A stretch of DNA of 64,000 nt from assembly GCF_040081985.1 (NCBI RefSeq), contig NZ_JBEBMH010000022.1:1-64000 (forward strand), read 5' to 3'. The position numbers and the translations under genes were made by a program. Under the pieces are notes generated by a model. That model was not told where the DNA came from, did not search any database, and saw nothing but the letters and a program-made list of their open reading frames with translations. Shown here piece after piece: positions 51,458 to 59,402 of the stretch; the first letter of the stretch is position 1; each line of letters begins with the position of its first letter. Source of the stretch: Kumtagia yinganensis. GTDB lineage: Bacteria > Pseudomonadota > Alphaproteobacteria > Rhizobiales > Rhizobiaceae.

Positions 51458-51924
51458 TGCGTGGACGCAAGCCAAAACCGCAGCTCTACCTCATCGACGG
51501 CGATGACGATCCCGGCTCGAAATCCAGGCGCAAACCAAAGCCGCCGACCTGTCCTGCGCATCTCAGCCAGACCGCCAAGACCGAGTGGAAAAGGCTCATC
51601 GCGAGCCTGCATCTGCGCGGCATCATCGGCGACAACGACCGCGCGGTGCTGGCGGCTTATTGCCAGGCTTATGGCCGGTGGGTCGAAGCCGAGCGCAAGC
51701 TGGTCGAGACGCCGCTGCTGATCAAGCTACCCTCTGGCTACATCCAGCAAAGCCCCTGGCTGGCGATTGCCACGAAGCAACTGGAGATCATGCACAGATA
51801 CGCCGCAGAACTCGGCCTTTCGCCGGTCTCACGCAGCCGAGTCACCAAGCTGCGCTCCCACGAGCAGAAGCCTTGGGAGTTCGGTAGTCGGCCTGCCGAT
51901 GCGTATCTGAAGCCGAGGCGCTAA
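51454..51924 (+). CDS. Phage terminase small subunit, P27 family
   Basis: The 156-residue protein starts MMRGRKPKPQLYLIDGDDDP after a GGAGG site. The P27 signature follows: PPTCPAHLSQTAKTEWKRLI, DNDRAVLAAYCQAYGRWVEA, and SPWLAIATKQLEIMHRYAAE. It recognises phage DNA for packaging. The large subunit and structural genes that should follow are missing, so the prophage is truncated at about 51.93 kb. Confidence 0.88.
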   Translation: MMRGRKPKPQLYLIDGDDDPGSKSRRKPKPPTCPAHLSQTAKTEWKRLIASLHLRGIIGDNDRAVLAAYCQAYGRWVEAERKLVETPLLIKLPSGYIQQSPWLAIATKQLEIMHRYAAELGLSPVSRSRVTKLRSHEQKPWEFGSRPADAYLKPRR

Positions 51925-52017
51925 GCTCCGTCTGCATTTATTCTCGATCGTGAGCCTGTCAACGCCGCCACGGCAGGTGACAATGTTGATGTGGCCGCTC
52001 CGGTACGCCACAATGGA

Positions 52018-52656
52018 CTATTCGCACTGCCGGCGCGATCTGCGTCCATAAGGCTGATAGGAGTTGTCTTCTGGATTGTAGGATCGGTAGCGTGCGAAGC
52101 ACGATGCGATATGTCTTGAGTTGGTGTAGGCCGTGGGCTCGTCCTCGGTTACGGCGTACCCAAGATAGGTCTCATCCAGAGTCGGCTCCGCAGCGTCAAA
52201 TGATTTGTCGTCGGGACTGCTGGATCCCGCATTGAACGGAGAGACGCATTCCTTCCGTCTGCCGCTGTAAGATCTGTAGCTGTTGTCCTGAGGCCGATAC
52301 GATCGATAATGATCGTTGCACCATTGCAGGTGCGCCATATCCATGGCTTCAGCGGGTTCTGGCTCAGCGGGAGTTTCGGATGTTTGATCCGGAACTGCGC
52401 CGGTTACAGTCATGTCGACAGGCGGAGACTCCAGATTTTTTCCTACTACGGCAGCGGGGGTGGAGGGTCTCGCAGGCAGACGCTTCGAGGGCTCGGCATA
52501 GGCTGGGGTCGTTTCAACGGCCCAGCGCGACCCATTATTAAGTTCCCAGTCTGGAACGGGCTCGGCGGTGGTCAAGTAGATCGCGAAGATTGCCCCGGTG
52601 GCAAATATTGCGAGTGTTAAGACGAAGCCACTCAGCCCGGCCAGAAATAGTTTCAT
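52018..52656 (-). CDS. BA14K-family exported protein (copy A)
   Basis: The 212-residue protein starts MKLFLAGLSGFVLTLAIFAT, a signal anchor. Two BA14K motifs follow: CNDHYRSYRPQDNSYRSYSG (about residues 127-146) and CFARYRSYNPEDNSYQPYGR at the C-terminus, each with flanking Cys (KECVSPF, RRQCE). BA14K proteins are exported, immunoreactive, lectin-like proteins first known from Brucella. The middle linker is Pro/Glu-rich. A paralogue with the same architecture lies at 57292-57909. Confidence 0.9.
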   Translation of the reverse strand: MKLFLAGLSGFVLTLAIFATGAIFAIYLTTAEPVPDWELNNGSRWAVETTPAYAEPSKRLPARPSTPAAVVGKNLESPPVDMTVTGAVPDQTSETPAEPEPAEAMDMAHLQWCNDHYRSYRPQDNSYRSYSGRRKECVSPFNAGSSSPDDKSFDAAEPTLDETYLGYAVTEDEPTAYTNSRHIASCFARYRSYNPEDNSYQPYGRRSRRQCE

Positions 52657-52731
52657 GCTACTTATCTCTCGCGCTTCGATAACCAAAAAGCAGCGGCATT
52701 GGTTCGGTCTGCGCGGGATACAGCCGGATGT

Positions 52732-52950
52732 TCATCGTATGAGGCGCTCACGTTGCAAGATCGTCGCACAGTTTGGACAGGTTACCTCACGATTGCTCAG
52801 GAGCTTGGCTCCTGCCGGTATGTCGCCCCCGCCACAGCGCTTCCAGAAAACCTTCCCCTTGTTGGGTGTATCCGATTCTTCAACGACATGAATCAAACCG
52901 TGAAGGTCAACGGCGGTGAACAAGTTCGCGCTGACCTCTTTTTTCACCAT
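52732..52950 (-). CDS. Small CxxC protein, unidentified
   Basis: A 72-residue protein starting MVKKEVSANLFTAVDLHGLI. It has one Cys in WKRCGGGDIPAG and a CPNC pair in REVTCPNCATILQRERL, suggesting a small zinc ribbon-like fold. It lies between the BA14K and DUF1236 genes of copy A and has no counterpart in copy B. No clear ribosome-binding site, so the start is uncertain. Confidence 0.45.
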   Translation of the reverse strand: MVKKEVSANLFTAVDLHGLIHVVEESDTPNKGKVFWKRCGGGDIPAGAKLLSNREVTCPNCATILQRERLIR

Positions 52951-52969
52951 TGAGTTGCCGCTGGGTTCC

Positions 52970-52992
52970 AACCTCGGCCTGGGGCCGAGGTT
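52970..52992. terminator. Hairpin downstream of DUF1236 copy A
   Basis: AACCTCGGCC (52970-52979) pairs perfectly with GGCCGAGGTT (52983-52992) around a three-base loop, 14 bases after the DUF1236 stop. Probable terminator, without a strong T-run. Confidence 0.6.
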
Positions 52993-53005
52993 TGAACCCT
53001 CCCGA

Positions 53006-53305
53006 TCAGTCCATCACATGGATGATCTTGTGGGTTGCGGGATCGACTACCACCGTCCGGTTGTCGACGATCGTGTAGCGATACTTCTGGTCTGGCACTT
53101 CGTACAATTCCACGGTGTCCGGGACCGTGTTGCCGACGTTCAGCTCCACACCTAGCAACTGGATCGAAGCGATCGGCTTCTTCTTCACATATTCGCGAAC
53201 GACCGTTTCCTGTTCCGGCTTGAACACGACAACTTCGTCAGCCATCGCGGAACCTGCAAATGTAGCTAGGGCCAGGCCGGCGACAGCGCTTGTGAAATAT
53301 CTCAT
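53006..53305 (-). CDS. DUF1236-family exported protein (copy A)
   Basis: The 99-residue protein starts MRYFTSAVAGLALATFAGSA with cleavage after AMA. The mature domain is the DUF1236 pattern: KPEQETVVREYVKKKPIASI, PDTVELYEVPD, and YTIVDNRTVVVDPATHKIIH. It is a small periplasmic domain of unknown function, abundant in Rhizobiales. An EcfG-type promoter (53357-53381) precedes it. The paralogue is at 58646-58951. Confidence 0.9.
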   Translation of the reverse strand: MRYFTSAVAGLALATFAGSAMADEVVVFKPEQETVVREYVKKKPIASIQLLGVELNVGNTVPDTVELYEVPDQKYRYTIVDNRTVVVDPATHKIIHVMD

Positions 53306-53356
53306 AGCAATGTCCTTTTTGGAGGATAAAGCTTCGATCACGTCGAAGCGCTAACC

Positions 53357-53381
53357 AACGGGGCCCGGAGCTGGATGTTCC
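53357..53381 (-). promoter_or_regulatory. EcfG-type promoter of DUF1236 copy A
   Basis: Minus-strand GGAAC (53381-53377), 16 bases, CGTT (53360-53357), about 50 bases before the ATG. The same motif and spacing occur before DUF1236 copy B. Confidence 0.65.
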
Positions 53382-53459
53382 TTTATGGGACTTCAGACGC
53401 ATGGCGGTTGGACTAAAGGCCCAACGTATGACGCATTGGTCCCATAATCGCAGGGTCAG

Positions 53460-53485
53460 GGAACGTAGCGGCACCGCATTCCGTT
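53460..53485 (+). promoter_or_regulatory. EcfG-type promoter of the 30-residue protein (copy A)
   Basis: GGAAC (53460-53464), 17 bases, CGTT (53482-53485), 26 bases before the ATG. Matched by the same arrangement in copy B at 59114-59139. Confidence 0.65.
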
Positions 53486-53511
53486 GGCCCGGCACGCTAA
53501 GGGAGGCAATC

Positions 53512-53604
53512 ATGAACAACAGCGTTCGCGAGGCGCGATGGCTTTTCTACCCAGTTATCGCAGTCGGCGTTGCGTTCCTCAGCCTGGGAATGATCGTCAG
53601 TTGA
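53512..53604 (+). CDS. 30-residue single-helix membrane protein (copy A)
   Basis: The peptide starts MNNSVREARWLFYPVIAVGV and ends LSLGMIVS, one transmembrane helix after a short charged head. A GGGAGG site precedes the ATG and an EcfG-type promoter sits just upstream. The near-identical copy at 59167-59259 differs at only a few residues, which argues strongly that this tiny gene is real. Function unknown. Confidence 0.75.
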   Translation: MNNSVREARWLFYPVIAVGVAFLSLGMIVS

Positions 53605-53747
53605 GTTCACAATTTCGCAGATGCGCAGGTCCCGTCCCTCACTGCGCTGACAGGCCCTTCGGCCAGAAGCAAGCTGAAGGGTTGTTACCCGTCGCCGGGC
53701 CTCTCTCAATCTCTTCTCGGCGACGGGTGCACCCTGGAGGTTTGCGC

Positions 53748-53975
53748 ATGTGGAGTCGCCGCGAGGCACAGGCATTTCGACCCGATGAGGTTAGGCTCCT
53801 CCAGGAGTGCTTTGACGTGATCGTGGCAACGCATTTCCTTGACTCGCGATCGGAGAGGTCGGAGGAAATCGCAAGCGCGCTCATCCTCGCGTTCCAGCGT
53901 GGCGTCAGAGATCGAGACGAACTTATCCGGCTCTCCGACCTGCCAGACCGGTCAGCCCACGCGTCCGAAATCTAA
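53748..53975 (+). CDS. 75-residue helical hypothetical protein (copy A)
   Basis: The protein starts MWSRREAQAFRPDEVRLLQE after a CTGGAGG site. The rest (ALILAFQRGVRDRDELIRLS) is helical and charged. It resembles short Rhizobiales stress-associated proteins without a named domain. The copy at 59403-59599 is frameshifted; this copy is intact. Confidence 0.7.
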   Translation: MWSRREAQAFRPDEVRLLQECFDVIVATHFLDSRSERSEEIASALILAFQRGVRDRDELIRLSDLPDRSAHASEI

Positions 53976-53992
53976 CGTTTGAGACGACAGCT

Positions 53993-54349
53993 ATGCGCCC
54001 TGATCCACATCTATTCCGAGCAGCCGACTTCCTCAGCAGGCCACCGGGTTTCTACTTCATTCTAGTACTGATGATCGGATGCACGCTTCTCGTCCCCCTC
54101 GGGTGGACTGATGTCGTCACCTTCGGTCTCAGCGTTGCGGCAATTGTCATCACAGGCGTTGTGCTCGTCCAAGGTTATCGTGACACCGCCGCAATCCATG
54201 CAAAGCTCGACGAGATAATCGTCGCTTTGAAGGAGACGCGAAACGACGTCGTCGGCCTGGAGCATGAAGATCCGAAGCACATCCGAGAGACGGTGCGTCG
54301 GTTGGAACGTGAGGCCCACCAGATGCCGCCATGGCCAGTAGATGATTAG
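53993..54349 (+). CDS. Low-affinity-iron-permease-like small membrane protein
   Basis: The 118-residue protein has two membrane helices (FYFILVLMIGCTLLVPLGW and FGLSVAAIVITGVVLVQGY) followed by DTAAIHAKLDEIIVALKETR and DVVGLEHEDPKHIRE. The second part matches the KLDELI-x-A-x-N-x-L-x-x-LE region of the low-affinity iron permease (Fet4-like) family, which bacteria encode as short proteins of this size. Transport is not demonstrated for these short forms. It starts 17 bases after the 75-residue gene. Confidence 0.6.
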   Translation: MRPDPHLFRAADFLSRPPGFYFILVLMIGCTLLVPLGWTDVVTFGLSVAAIVITGVVLVQGYRDTAAIHAKLDEIIVALKETRNDVVGLEHEDPKHIRETVRRLEREAHQMPPWPVDD

Positions 54350-54450
54350 GCGAGCTCCGCGGGTTCCTGGACGTTCGAAGTGCGGTCACCTTAGCCCCGA
54401 CTTCAAGCATCGGCAGGTCTTTTGCATACCCGTCACTCGATCAAGCAAGC

Positions 54451-56013
54451 GTGGAACCACTCTGTCGCGTAAGCCGTTCAAATAGGGCGATTTCTGTTCC
54501 AGCTAAGACGATCGAAAAGGCAACGACCACGGTGATTGGGCAGGGGCAGAGCATTGTTCAATTGCCTTCCAGGACGGGGACCGCTGAGCGCCACCGGTTG
54601 GGCAACCCAGGGAGCGAGTTTTTCAGGCGATTGGCCGCCCGGGTAAACGGACTTTCGCTTGCGGTCCAGTTCTTCGTTGTCGGCGGCTTGGTCTCGCTGC
54701 TGGCCATGTTAATGGTCGGCGCCGTAGTTACCACACTTATCGAGAGGGCGGTTACGCGGAATGCAGGCGCCACGACCGCCCTTTATGTCGACAGCGTGAT
54801 TGCTCCTCTGCTGCCCGACATGCGCAATACGCAGGTGTTGGACGACGCAGCGCGGCAGGCGCTCGATGAAACCTTGGGACAAGGCGCGCTCGGGCGGCGT
54901 CTTGCGGCGATGCGCCTGTGGTCCCGCGACGGGACCATCCTCTATGCCGAAGACGAGTCGTTGATTGACCGTCGCTTTGTGCTGACGCCCGACATCAAAA
55001 GCGCCTTTGCGGGAAACATGGTGGCGAACTATGACCGCTTCGATATCCTCGACAAAGATATGATGGAACCCTCGGGTCCCCTGCTCGAAATCTACAATCC
55101 GATCCTACAACCTTGGTCCGGCAATGTGGTGGCAGTGATCGAGTTCTACGAGTATGCCCACGACTTCGAAGCGACGCTGCAGAATGCGCGGCTGCGAAGC
55201 TGGCTGGCGGTGGCGGGCGTGACCGTCGCCTTCTTCCTGGCCCTCTATGCCGTTGTGGTACGGGGCAGCCGCACCATCGATCGGCAAGCCAGGGACCTCA
55301 GCAGGCGTGTCGGAGAGCTGACGACACTGCTTGATCAGAACCGCGCCTTGCACCAGCGCGTACAGACCGCGACGCAACGCACAACGGCGCTCAATGAAAG
55401 TTATCTGCGGCGGCTGGCGGCCGATCTGCATGACGGCCCGACGCAGTTCGTCGCGTTGGCCTCGATGCGCCTCGACAGCGAGACGGTACTGGGCAAGCAT
55501 ATCCCACACGACAAGCGTGAGAGCGAGGTTTCGTCAATCCGCGCCAGCCTGGAGGAAGCGCTTCAGGAAATCCGCGACATCTGCAACGGTCTCGTGCTTC
55601 CACAAATCGAGATGGCCGACCTGCCGGAGCTTATTGGACACGCCATCGCCGCCTATGAGCGGCGCACAGGAATGCAGGTCGAGCAGCGGCTTGACCCGGT
55701 CACTCCGGCGCTGCCGATCTCCGAACGGATCTGCATTTATCGCTTCTTGCAGGAAGCGCTCAACAACGGCTATCGCCACTGTCGCGGCGCCTCCCAGATA
55801 GTGACGATGACTTGTGATAAGGACAAGGTCGTCGTCACGGTATCGGATGAAGGGCCGGGTTTCGATCCCGACGGGGTTGCGCCCGGGAGCCTTGGTCTGG
55901 CTGGTCTGCGAGAACGGGTCAAAAGCCTGGGTGGGAGTTTTGACCTGGACACGTCGGAGAAAGGCACAGTCCTTACGGTCACTCTTAGCCTCAAAGAACC
56001 GGCGCCGTCATGA
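54451..56013 (+). CDS. Membrane sensor histidine kinase, NarX/HisKA_3-like
   Basis: A 520-residue protein from a GTG start. Membrane helices are at about residues 70-97 (VQFFVVGGLVSLLAMLMVGA) and 253-271 (LAVAGVTVAFFLALYAVVV), enclosing a periplasmic sensor domain. The DHp segment reads RRLAADLHDGPTQFVALASM with the phospho-acceptor His before DGP, and the ATPase domain FLQEALNNGYRHCRGA and GLAGLRERVKSLGG. It overlaps its response regulator gene by ATGA. The ligand is unknown. The N-terminal 65 residues are cytoplasmic and of unclear start. Confidence 0.9.
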   Translation: MEPLCRVSRSNRAISVPAKTIEKATTTVIGQGQSIVQLPSRTGTAERHRLGNPGSEFFRRLAARVNGLSLAVQFFVVGGLVSLLAMLMVGAVVTTLIERAVTRNAGATTALYVDSVIAPLLPDMRNTQVLDDAARQALDETLGQGALGRRLAAMRLWSRDGTILYAEDESLIDRRFVLTPDIKSAFAGNMVANYDRFDILDKDMMEPSGPLLEIYNPILQPWSGNVVAVIEFYEYAHDFEATLQNARLRSWLAVAGVTVAFFLALYAVVVRGSRTIDRQARDLSRRVGELTTLLDQNRALHQRVQTATQRTTALNESYLRRLAADLHDGPTQFVALASMRLDSETVLGKHIPHDKRESEVSSIRASLEEALQEIRDICNGLVLPQIEMADLPELIGHAIAAYERRTGMQVEQRLDPVTPALPISERICIYRFLQEALNNGYRHCRGASQIVTMTCDKDKVVVTVSDEGPGFDPDGVAPGSLGLAGLRERVKSLGGSFDLDTSEKGTVLTVTLSLKEPAPS

Positions 56014-56729
56014 CGCGGCCAATCACTATCGGAGTCGTCGACGACCACCCTTTGTTTCGCGAAGGCGTGATACGCAGTTTGGCCGAGACGGGGCGCTTCG
56101 AGATCGTGGCTGCCGGCTGCACCGCCGAAGATGCCCTGCGCATTGCGGGGGACCAACGGCCCGACATCTTGCTGATCGACCTTTCAATGCCAGGCGGCGG
56201 CCACAACGCCATTAAACCGATACTGACCCGCAATGCCTGTCAATGCATCGTCGTGTTGACGGCGTCCGAAAGCAGCGACGATGTTATCGCCGCGCTCAAT
56301 GCCGGGGTGAAGGGCTACGTGCTCAAGGGTATAGGTTCGCGCTCGCTGGCGGAGATTCTTTCAGCCGTGAACGAAGGCGAGACTTACGTGTCTCCAAGCA
56401 TGTCGGCGCATCTCCTCTCTGCACTCGCAGGTACGAGCCGATCAGGTAATGTGACTGATCCCATCGTGACATTGAGCGATCGCGAGCGCGAGGTGTTGAG
56501 GTTAGTAGGCTCGGGACTGAGCAATAAGACCGTCGGATTGCAGCTCAATCTCACCGAAAAGACAATCAAGCATCACATGTCCAGAATATTATCGAAGCTA
56601 AACGCAAAAAACCGCACCCAAGCTGCAATGTTTCTTCGCAATTCGCTCGACACTGATGCCAGTGCGCCCGCCTCGCCTAGCGGGCTAAGCGAAAACGCCG
56701 GTAATCCTTTTGTGTCGCGTTCCGGTTGA
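56010..56729 (+). CDS. NarL/LuxR-family response regulator
   Basis: The 239-residue protein has a receiver domain (GVVDDHPLFREGVIRSLAET; phospho-acceptor Asp in DILLIDLSMPGGG; Lys in GVKGYVLKG) and a LuxR-type helix-turn-helix (LSDREREVLRLVGSGLSNKT, then LTEKTIKHHMSRILSKLNAK). It is the partner of the upstream kinase. Its last 53 bases overlap the 3' end of the convergent Gly/Asn-repeat gene. Confidence 0.93.
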   Translation: MTRPITIGVVDDHPLFREGVIRSLAETGRFEIVAAGCTAEDALRIAGDQRPDILLIDLSMPGGGHNAIKPILTRNACQCIVVLTASESSDDVIAALNAGVKGYVLKGIGSRSLAEILSAVNEGETYVSPSMSAHLLSALAGTSRSGNVTDPIVTLSDREREVLRLVGSGLSNKTVGLQLNLTEKTIKHHMSRILSKLNAKNRTQAAMFLRNSLDTDASAPASPSGLSENAGNPFVSRSG

Positions 56730-57195
56730 TGATTGTGCGGCCCTGCGCGTCTCGCATTTCATAGCGGCCATTGCGGATTGTCTCGCGCATGCCGTTGCGG
56801 TGCGTGATGTCGGCCTTAGCGGGGGTACTATTCGACACGTCCGTGCCGGGTGTGTCGGCAGCAGCATTACCCCCACCTTTTGCGTTGCCGTTGCCGTTGC
56901 CGTTCCCGCCACCGTTGCCATTGCCGTTCCCGCCACCGTTGCCATTGCCGTTCCCGCCACCGTTGCCATTGCCGTTCCCGCCACCGTTGCCATTGCCGTT
57001 CCCGCCACCGTTGCCATTGCCGTTCCCACCACCGTTGCCATTGCCGCCGCCATTGCCATTGCTTTGGGCTTGGGCGCTAGCAGGCAACAGGTTGGCATCG
57101 CCATTGGAAAGTTGCAGCACATAGGGACAGGCGGTCGCCGCAGCGAGGACCAGCGTTGAAAAGGCCTTCGAAAAAAAACATCGTCGCGAGAGCAT
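56677..57195 (-). CDS. Exported Gly/Asn-repeat protein
   Basis: The 172-residue protein has a signal peptide (KAFSTLVLAAATACPYVLQL, with cleavage near SAQAQ), then about 60 residues of Gly-Asn repeats (unit GNGNGGGN). The C-terminal domain (RNGMRETIRNGRYEMRDAQG, RTIINRNATQKDYRRF) resembles the end of other exported rhizobial proteins of unknown function. The repeat region is encoded by a 24-bp tandem repeat, so its length may vary between strains. Confidence 0.75.
   Translation of the reverse strand: MLSRRCFFSKAFSTLVLAAATACPYVLQLSNGDANLLPASAQAQSNGNGGGNGNGGGNGNGNGGGNGNGNGGGNGNGNGGGNGNGNGGGNGNGNGGGNGNGNGNAKGGGNAAADTPGTDVSNSTPAKADITHRNGMRETIRNGRYEMRDAQGRTIINRNATQKDYRRFRLAR
56885..57062 (-). repeat. 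24-bp tandem repeat (VNTR) coding for Gly-Asn units
   Basis: The unit CCGTTCCCGCCACCGTTGCC plus ATTG repeats about five times with near-perfect identity, bordered by shorter partial units. All units stay in frame. This is a likely slippage-prone minisatellite. Confidence 0.85.
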
Positions 57196-57291
57196 TATCT
57201 ACCTCGTTCATTGAAGATTTGAAGCATCCCTCGGTTCCCTTACGTCTATTCGGCGCGCCGAGGGCGTTCGCGAGCATATAGTTCACGCCGG

Positions 57292-57909
57292 CTAGCCGCA
57301 TTGCCGGCGCGACCCGCCTCCGTAAGGCTGGTAGGAATTGTCGTCCGGATTGTAAGAGCGGTAGCGCGCAAAGCATGAGGCGATATGCCGTGGCGTGAGG
57401 AAGTTCGCAGGGCCTTCCTCGACTGCGTATCGCCCATGCGGTCGATCTATCCCGATATCCGCATGGTCCACCTCCTCCTCTTCGCGAGTGCTGGACCCGC
57501 TCGTGAAGGGAGAGACGCATTCCCGCTGGCTGCCGCTGTAGGACCTATAGCTGTTGTTCTCCAGCCGGTACGATCGATAGCGCTCCGAGCACCATTGTAC
57601 GTGCGCCATCGTTGTTGCTACGTCGGGCTCGGGCGCAGTTTCGGAGTTTTGATCTGGAAGCGCGCCGGTTGTGATCCTGTCGACAGGCGAAACCTCTGGG
57701 TGTTTCACGACTGTGGAGGGTTTGAACGAAGGTTTCGCAGCTACACGCTTGAGTGGCTGGGCGGATGCTGCCGAAGCTTCGCCGGTCCAGGAGGATCCGC
57801 TGCCACCCCTCCATTCAGCTCGAGGCTTGGCCTCGGTGACGTAGATGGCCCCGGCGGCAATCGCGAGCGTTGCGGCGAAACCGCTCAGCCCGGTTAGAAA
57901 CATGCTCAT
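57292..57909 (-). CDS. BA14K-family exported protein (copy B)
   Basis: The 205-residue protein starts MSMFLTGLSGFAATLAIAAG, a signal anchor. The two BA14K motifs are CSERYRSYRLENNSYRSYSG and CFARYRSYNPDDNSYQPYGG, with KECVSPF replaced by RECVSPF and a terminal Cys. GGGAG precedes the ATG, which overlaps the stop of an upstream hydrolase remnant (ATGA). The paralogue is at 52018-52656. Confidence 0.9.
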   Translation of the reverse strand: MSMFLTGLSGFAATLAIAAGAIYVTEAKPRAEWRGGSGSSWTGEASAASAQPLKRVAAKPSFKPSTVVKHPEVSPVDRITTGALPDQNSETAPEPDVATTMAHVQWCSERYRSYRLENNSYRSYSGSQRECVSPFTSGSSTREEEEVDHADIGIDRPHGRYAVEEGPANFLTPRHIASCFARYRSYNPDDNSYQPYGGGSRRQCG

Positions 57910-58433
57910 GTCGTGCTCCCTGAAGTATGTTTGGTTCGGGGAGGAGACGCAGGTTCGGTCCCGGAACTCGGTGCACCGGCCGGACATACGGCCTCGCCCG
58001 GAGACGGAGGCTGCGTGCGCACCCGGCTCCCGCTGATTAGAGCGTGCTTGACGTATTCCAGTGCGGCCGGCTCCTTCGACACGCCGAGGTGGTCGTGCCG
58101 TCCGTCCTTATGCAACTTTGACCAGTCCACGGTTTCCAGCCGGCCGGTGAAGGACTTTCCGGGCTGCAAACGTGACGAGAGGGTAAACAGCCCGTCCGAA
58201 CCATACATGTCGATCGCCCGGCGCACGTTGCAGGGCACTGGCGTAGGATTGTATGCTTCGAAGACGAGAAGCGTCTGGACCGGCACGCCGGCGGCGCGGA
58301 GACGCTCGGTAAATCTGGTTGCCGCGTTACCTCCCATCGAAACGGGCGGGAAAAATAGCGGGCCTGCATCCCGGCGTGCGGTCACAAACACCATGTGAGA
58401 ACTGCCGCAAACCCAACGAACACAGAGCCCCAC
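57906..58433 (-). pseudogene. Alpha/beta-hydrolase-like remnant
   Basis: The segment MGGNAATRFTERLRAAGVPV, then NPTPVPCNVRRAIDMYGSDG and GRLETVDWSKLHKDG is the second half of a small exported thioesterase/lipase-like hydrolase known from Rhizobiales. The expected N-terminus is missing, and the nucleophile elbow reads PVSMGG rather than GHSFGG. The C-terminal 35 residues are non-homologous read-through. I treat it as a pseudogene. Confidence 0.6.
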
Positions 58434-58600
58434 AATATTGTATCAAGCGCCACGCGCGCATTCCTGCCGAAATCCGGGTCAGTCTCAATTGGATGTCTAA
58501 TTAGTTTTGGGGTCATCGGACCGACCGCTAGATGGCGCAAATGAAAATGCCTGCACACGTCTGCGACGCCGCGAGGCGGAAAATGCTTCTCGACGCCAGT

Positions 58601-58628
58601 CCAGAGCCAGTTCAGTGCCCGGCTCTGG
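58601..58628. terminator. Hairpin downstream of DUF1236 copy B
   Basis: CCAGAGCC (58601-58608) pairs with GGCTCTGG (58621-58628) around a 12-base loop, 18 bases after the DUF1236 stop. Positionally equivalent to the hairpin at 52970-52992 but different in sequence. Confidence 0.5.
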
Positions 58629-58645
58629 ATGAGGGATGGAAAAGG

Positions 58646-58951
58646 TCAGTTCATCACGTGCACGACCTTGCGCGTGCCCGGGTCAACCAGAACCGTCTTG
58701 TTGTCGATGACGACGTAGTCGTACTTGGCATCGGGCACTTCGAGCTTGTGCACCTCGACGGTTTCAGGCAGCGCTGTCCCGACGTTGAGTTCAACGCCAG
58801 GCAGGTTGATCGAAGCCAACGGCTTCTTCTTCACGTATTCACGGATGACCGTTTCCTGTTCCGGCTTGATGATGACGTCTTGCGCCATCGCGGAACCGGC
58901 AAATGTTGCCAGTGCCAAGCCGGCGACTGCGCTCGTGAGATAAGTCTTCAT
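58646..58951 (-). CDS. DUF1236-family exported protein (copy B)
   Basis: The 101-residue protein starts MKTYLTSAVAGLALATFAGS with cleavage after AMA. It shares with copy A the core KPEQETVIREYVKKKPLASI, VELNVGTALPETVEV and VVIDNKTVLVDPGTRKVVHV. An EcfG-type promoter (59009-59033) precedes it. Confidence 0.9.
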   Translation of the reverse strand: MKTYLTSAVAGLALATFAGSAMAQDVIIKPEQETVIREYVKKKPLASINLPGVELNVGTALPETVEVHKLEVPDAKYDYVVIDNKTVLVDPGTRKVVHVMN

Positions 58952-59008
58952 AACAATCTCCCTTGTAAGGACTAAAACGCTTCGATCTCTTGTCGAAGCT
59001 TGCGTCAA

Positions 59009-59033
59009 AACGAGGCGCAAACAGGCATGTTCC
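59009..59033 (-). promoter_or_regulatory. EcfG-type promoter of DUF1236 copy B
   Basis: Minus-strand GGAAC (59033-59029), 16 bases, CGTT (59012-59009), the same spacing as in copy A. Confidence 0.65.
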
Positions 59034-59113
59034 CCTGTGGGCCTTCAGGCCCATTACGGTTGGGACCAAAGGCCCAATCGTCCCATTCATTGGTCTCATG
59101 GTCGCATGGTTCG

Positions 59114-59139
59114 GGAACGTAGCGGCGCCGCAGTGCGTT
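59114..59139 (+). promoter_or_regulatory. EcfG-type promoter of the 30-residue protein (copy B)
   Basis: GGAAC (59114-59118), 17 bases, CGTT (59136-59139), 27 bases before the ATG. Same spacing as in copy A. Confidence 0.65.
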
Positions 59140-59166
59140 GGCCCGGCACGCTAAAAAGAGGCGATC

Positions 59167-59259
59167 ATGAACAACAGCGTTCGCGAGGCGCGATGGCTTT
59201 TCTACCCGGTCATTGTTGCCGGCGTTGCGTTCCTGAGCCTGAGGATGATCGTCAGTTGA
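59167..59259 (+). CDS. 30-residue single-helix membrane protein (copy B)
   Basis: The peptide starts MNNSVREARWLFYPVIVAGV and ends LSLRMIVS. It keeps the charged head and single helix of copy A, with an Arg replacing Gly near the end. Upstream AGAGGCG serves as a ribosome-binding site. Function unknown. Confidence 0.72.
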   Translation: MNNSVREARWLFYPVIVAGVAFLSLRMIVS

Positions 59260-59402
59260 GTGCAAAGTTTCACAGATGCGCAGGTCCTGTCCCTCACTGC
59301 GCTGACAGGCCCTTCGGCCAGAAGCAGGTCGAAGGGTTGTTACCCGCCGCCGGGTCTCTCTCAATCTCTTGCCGGCGACGGGTGCACCTTGGAGGTTGGC
59401 GC

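Larger units (their letters stand above)
52018..54380. repeat. Duplicated stress-gene block, copy A
   Basis: This block (BA14K gene on minus, DUF1236 gene on minus, divergent 30-residue protein and 75-residue protein on plus) recurs at 57292-59640 in the same order and orientation, with clear similarity at protein and promoter level. A GTTCC-x-GGACGTTC segment near 54365 also recurs near 59627. Copy A additionally holds a CxxC protein gene and an iron-permease-like gene. Confidence 0.8.

Noticed and set aside
56885..57062. CRISPR-like short repeats
   Set aside because: The 24-bp units are contiguous with no spacers and encode Gly-Asn repeats in frame.
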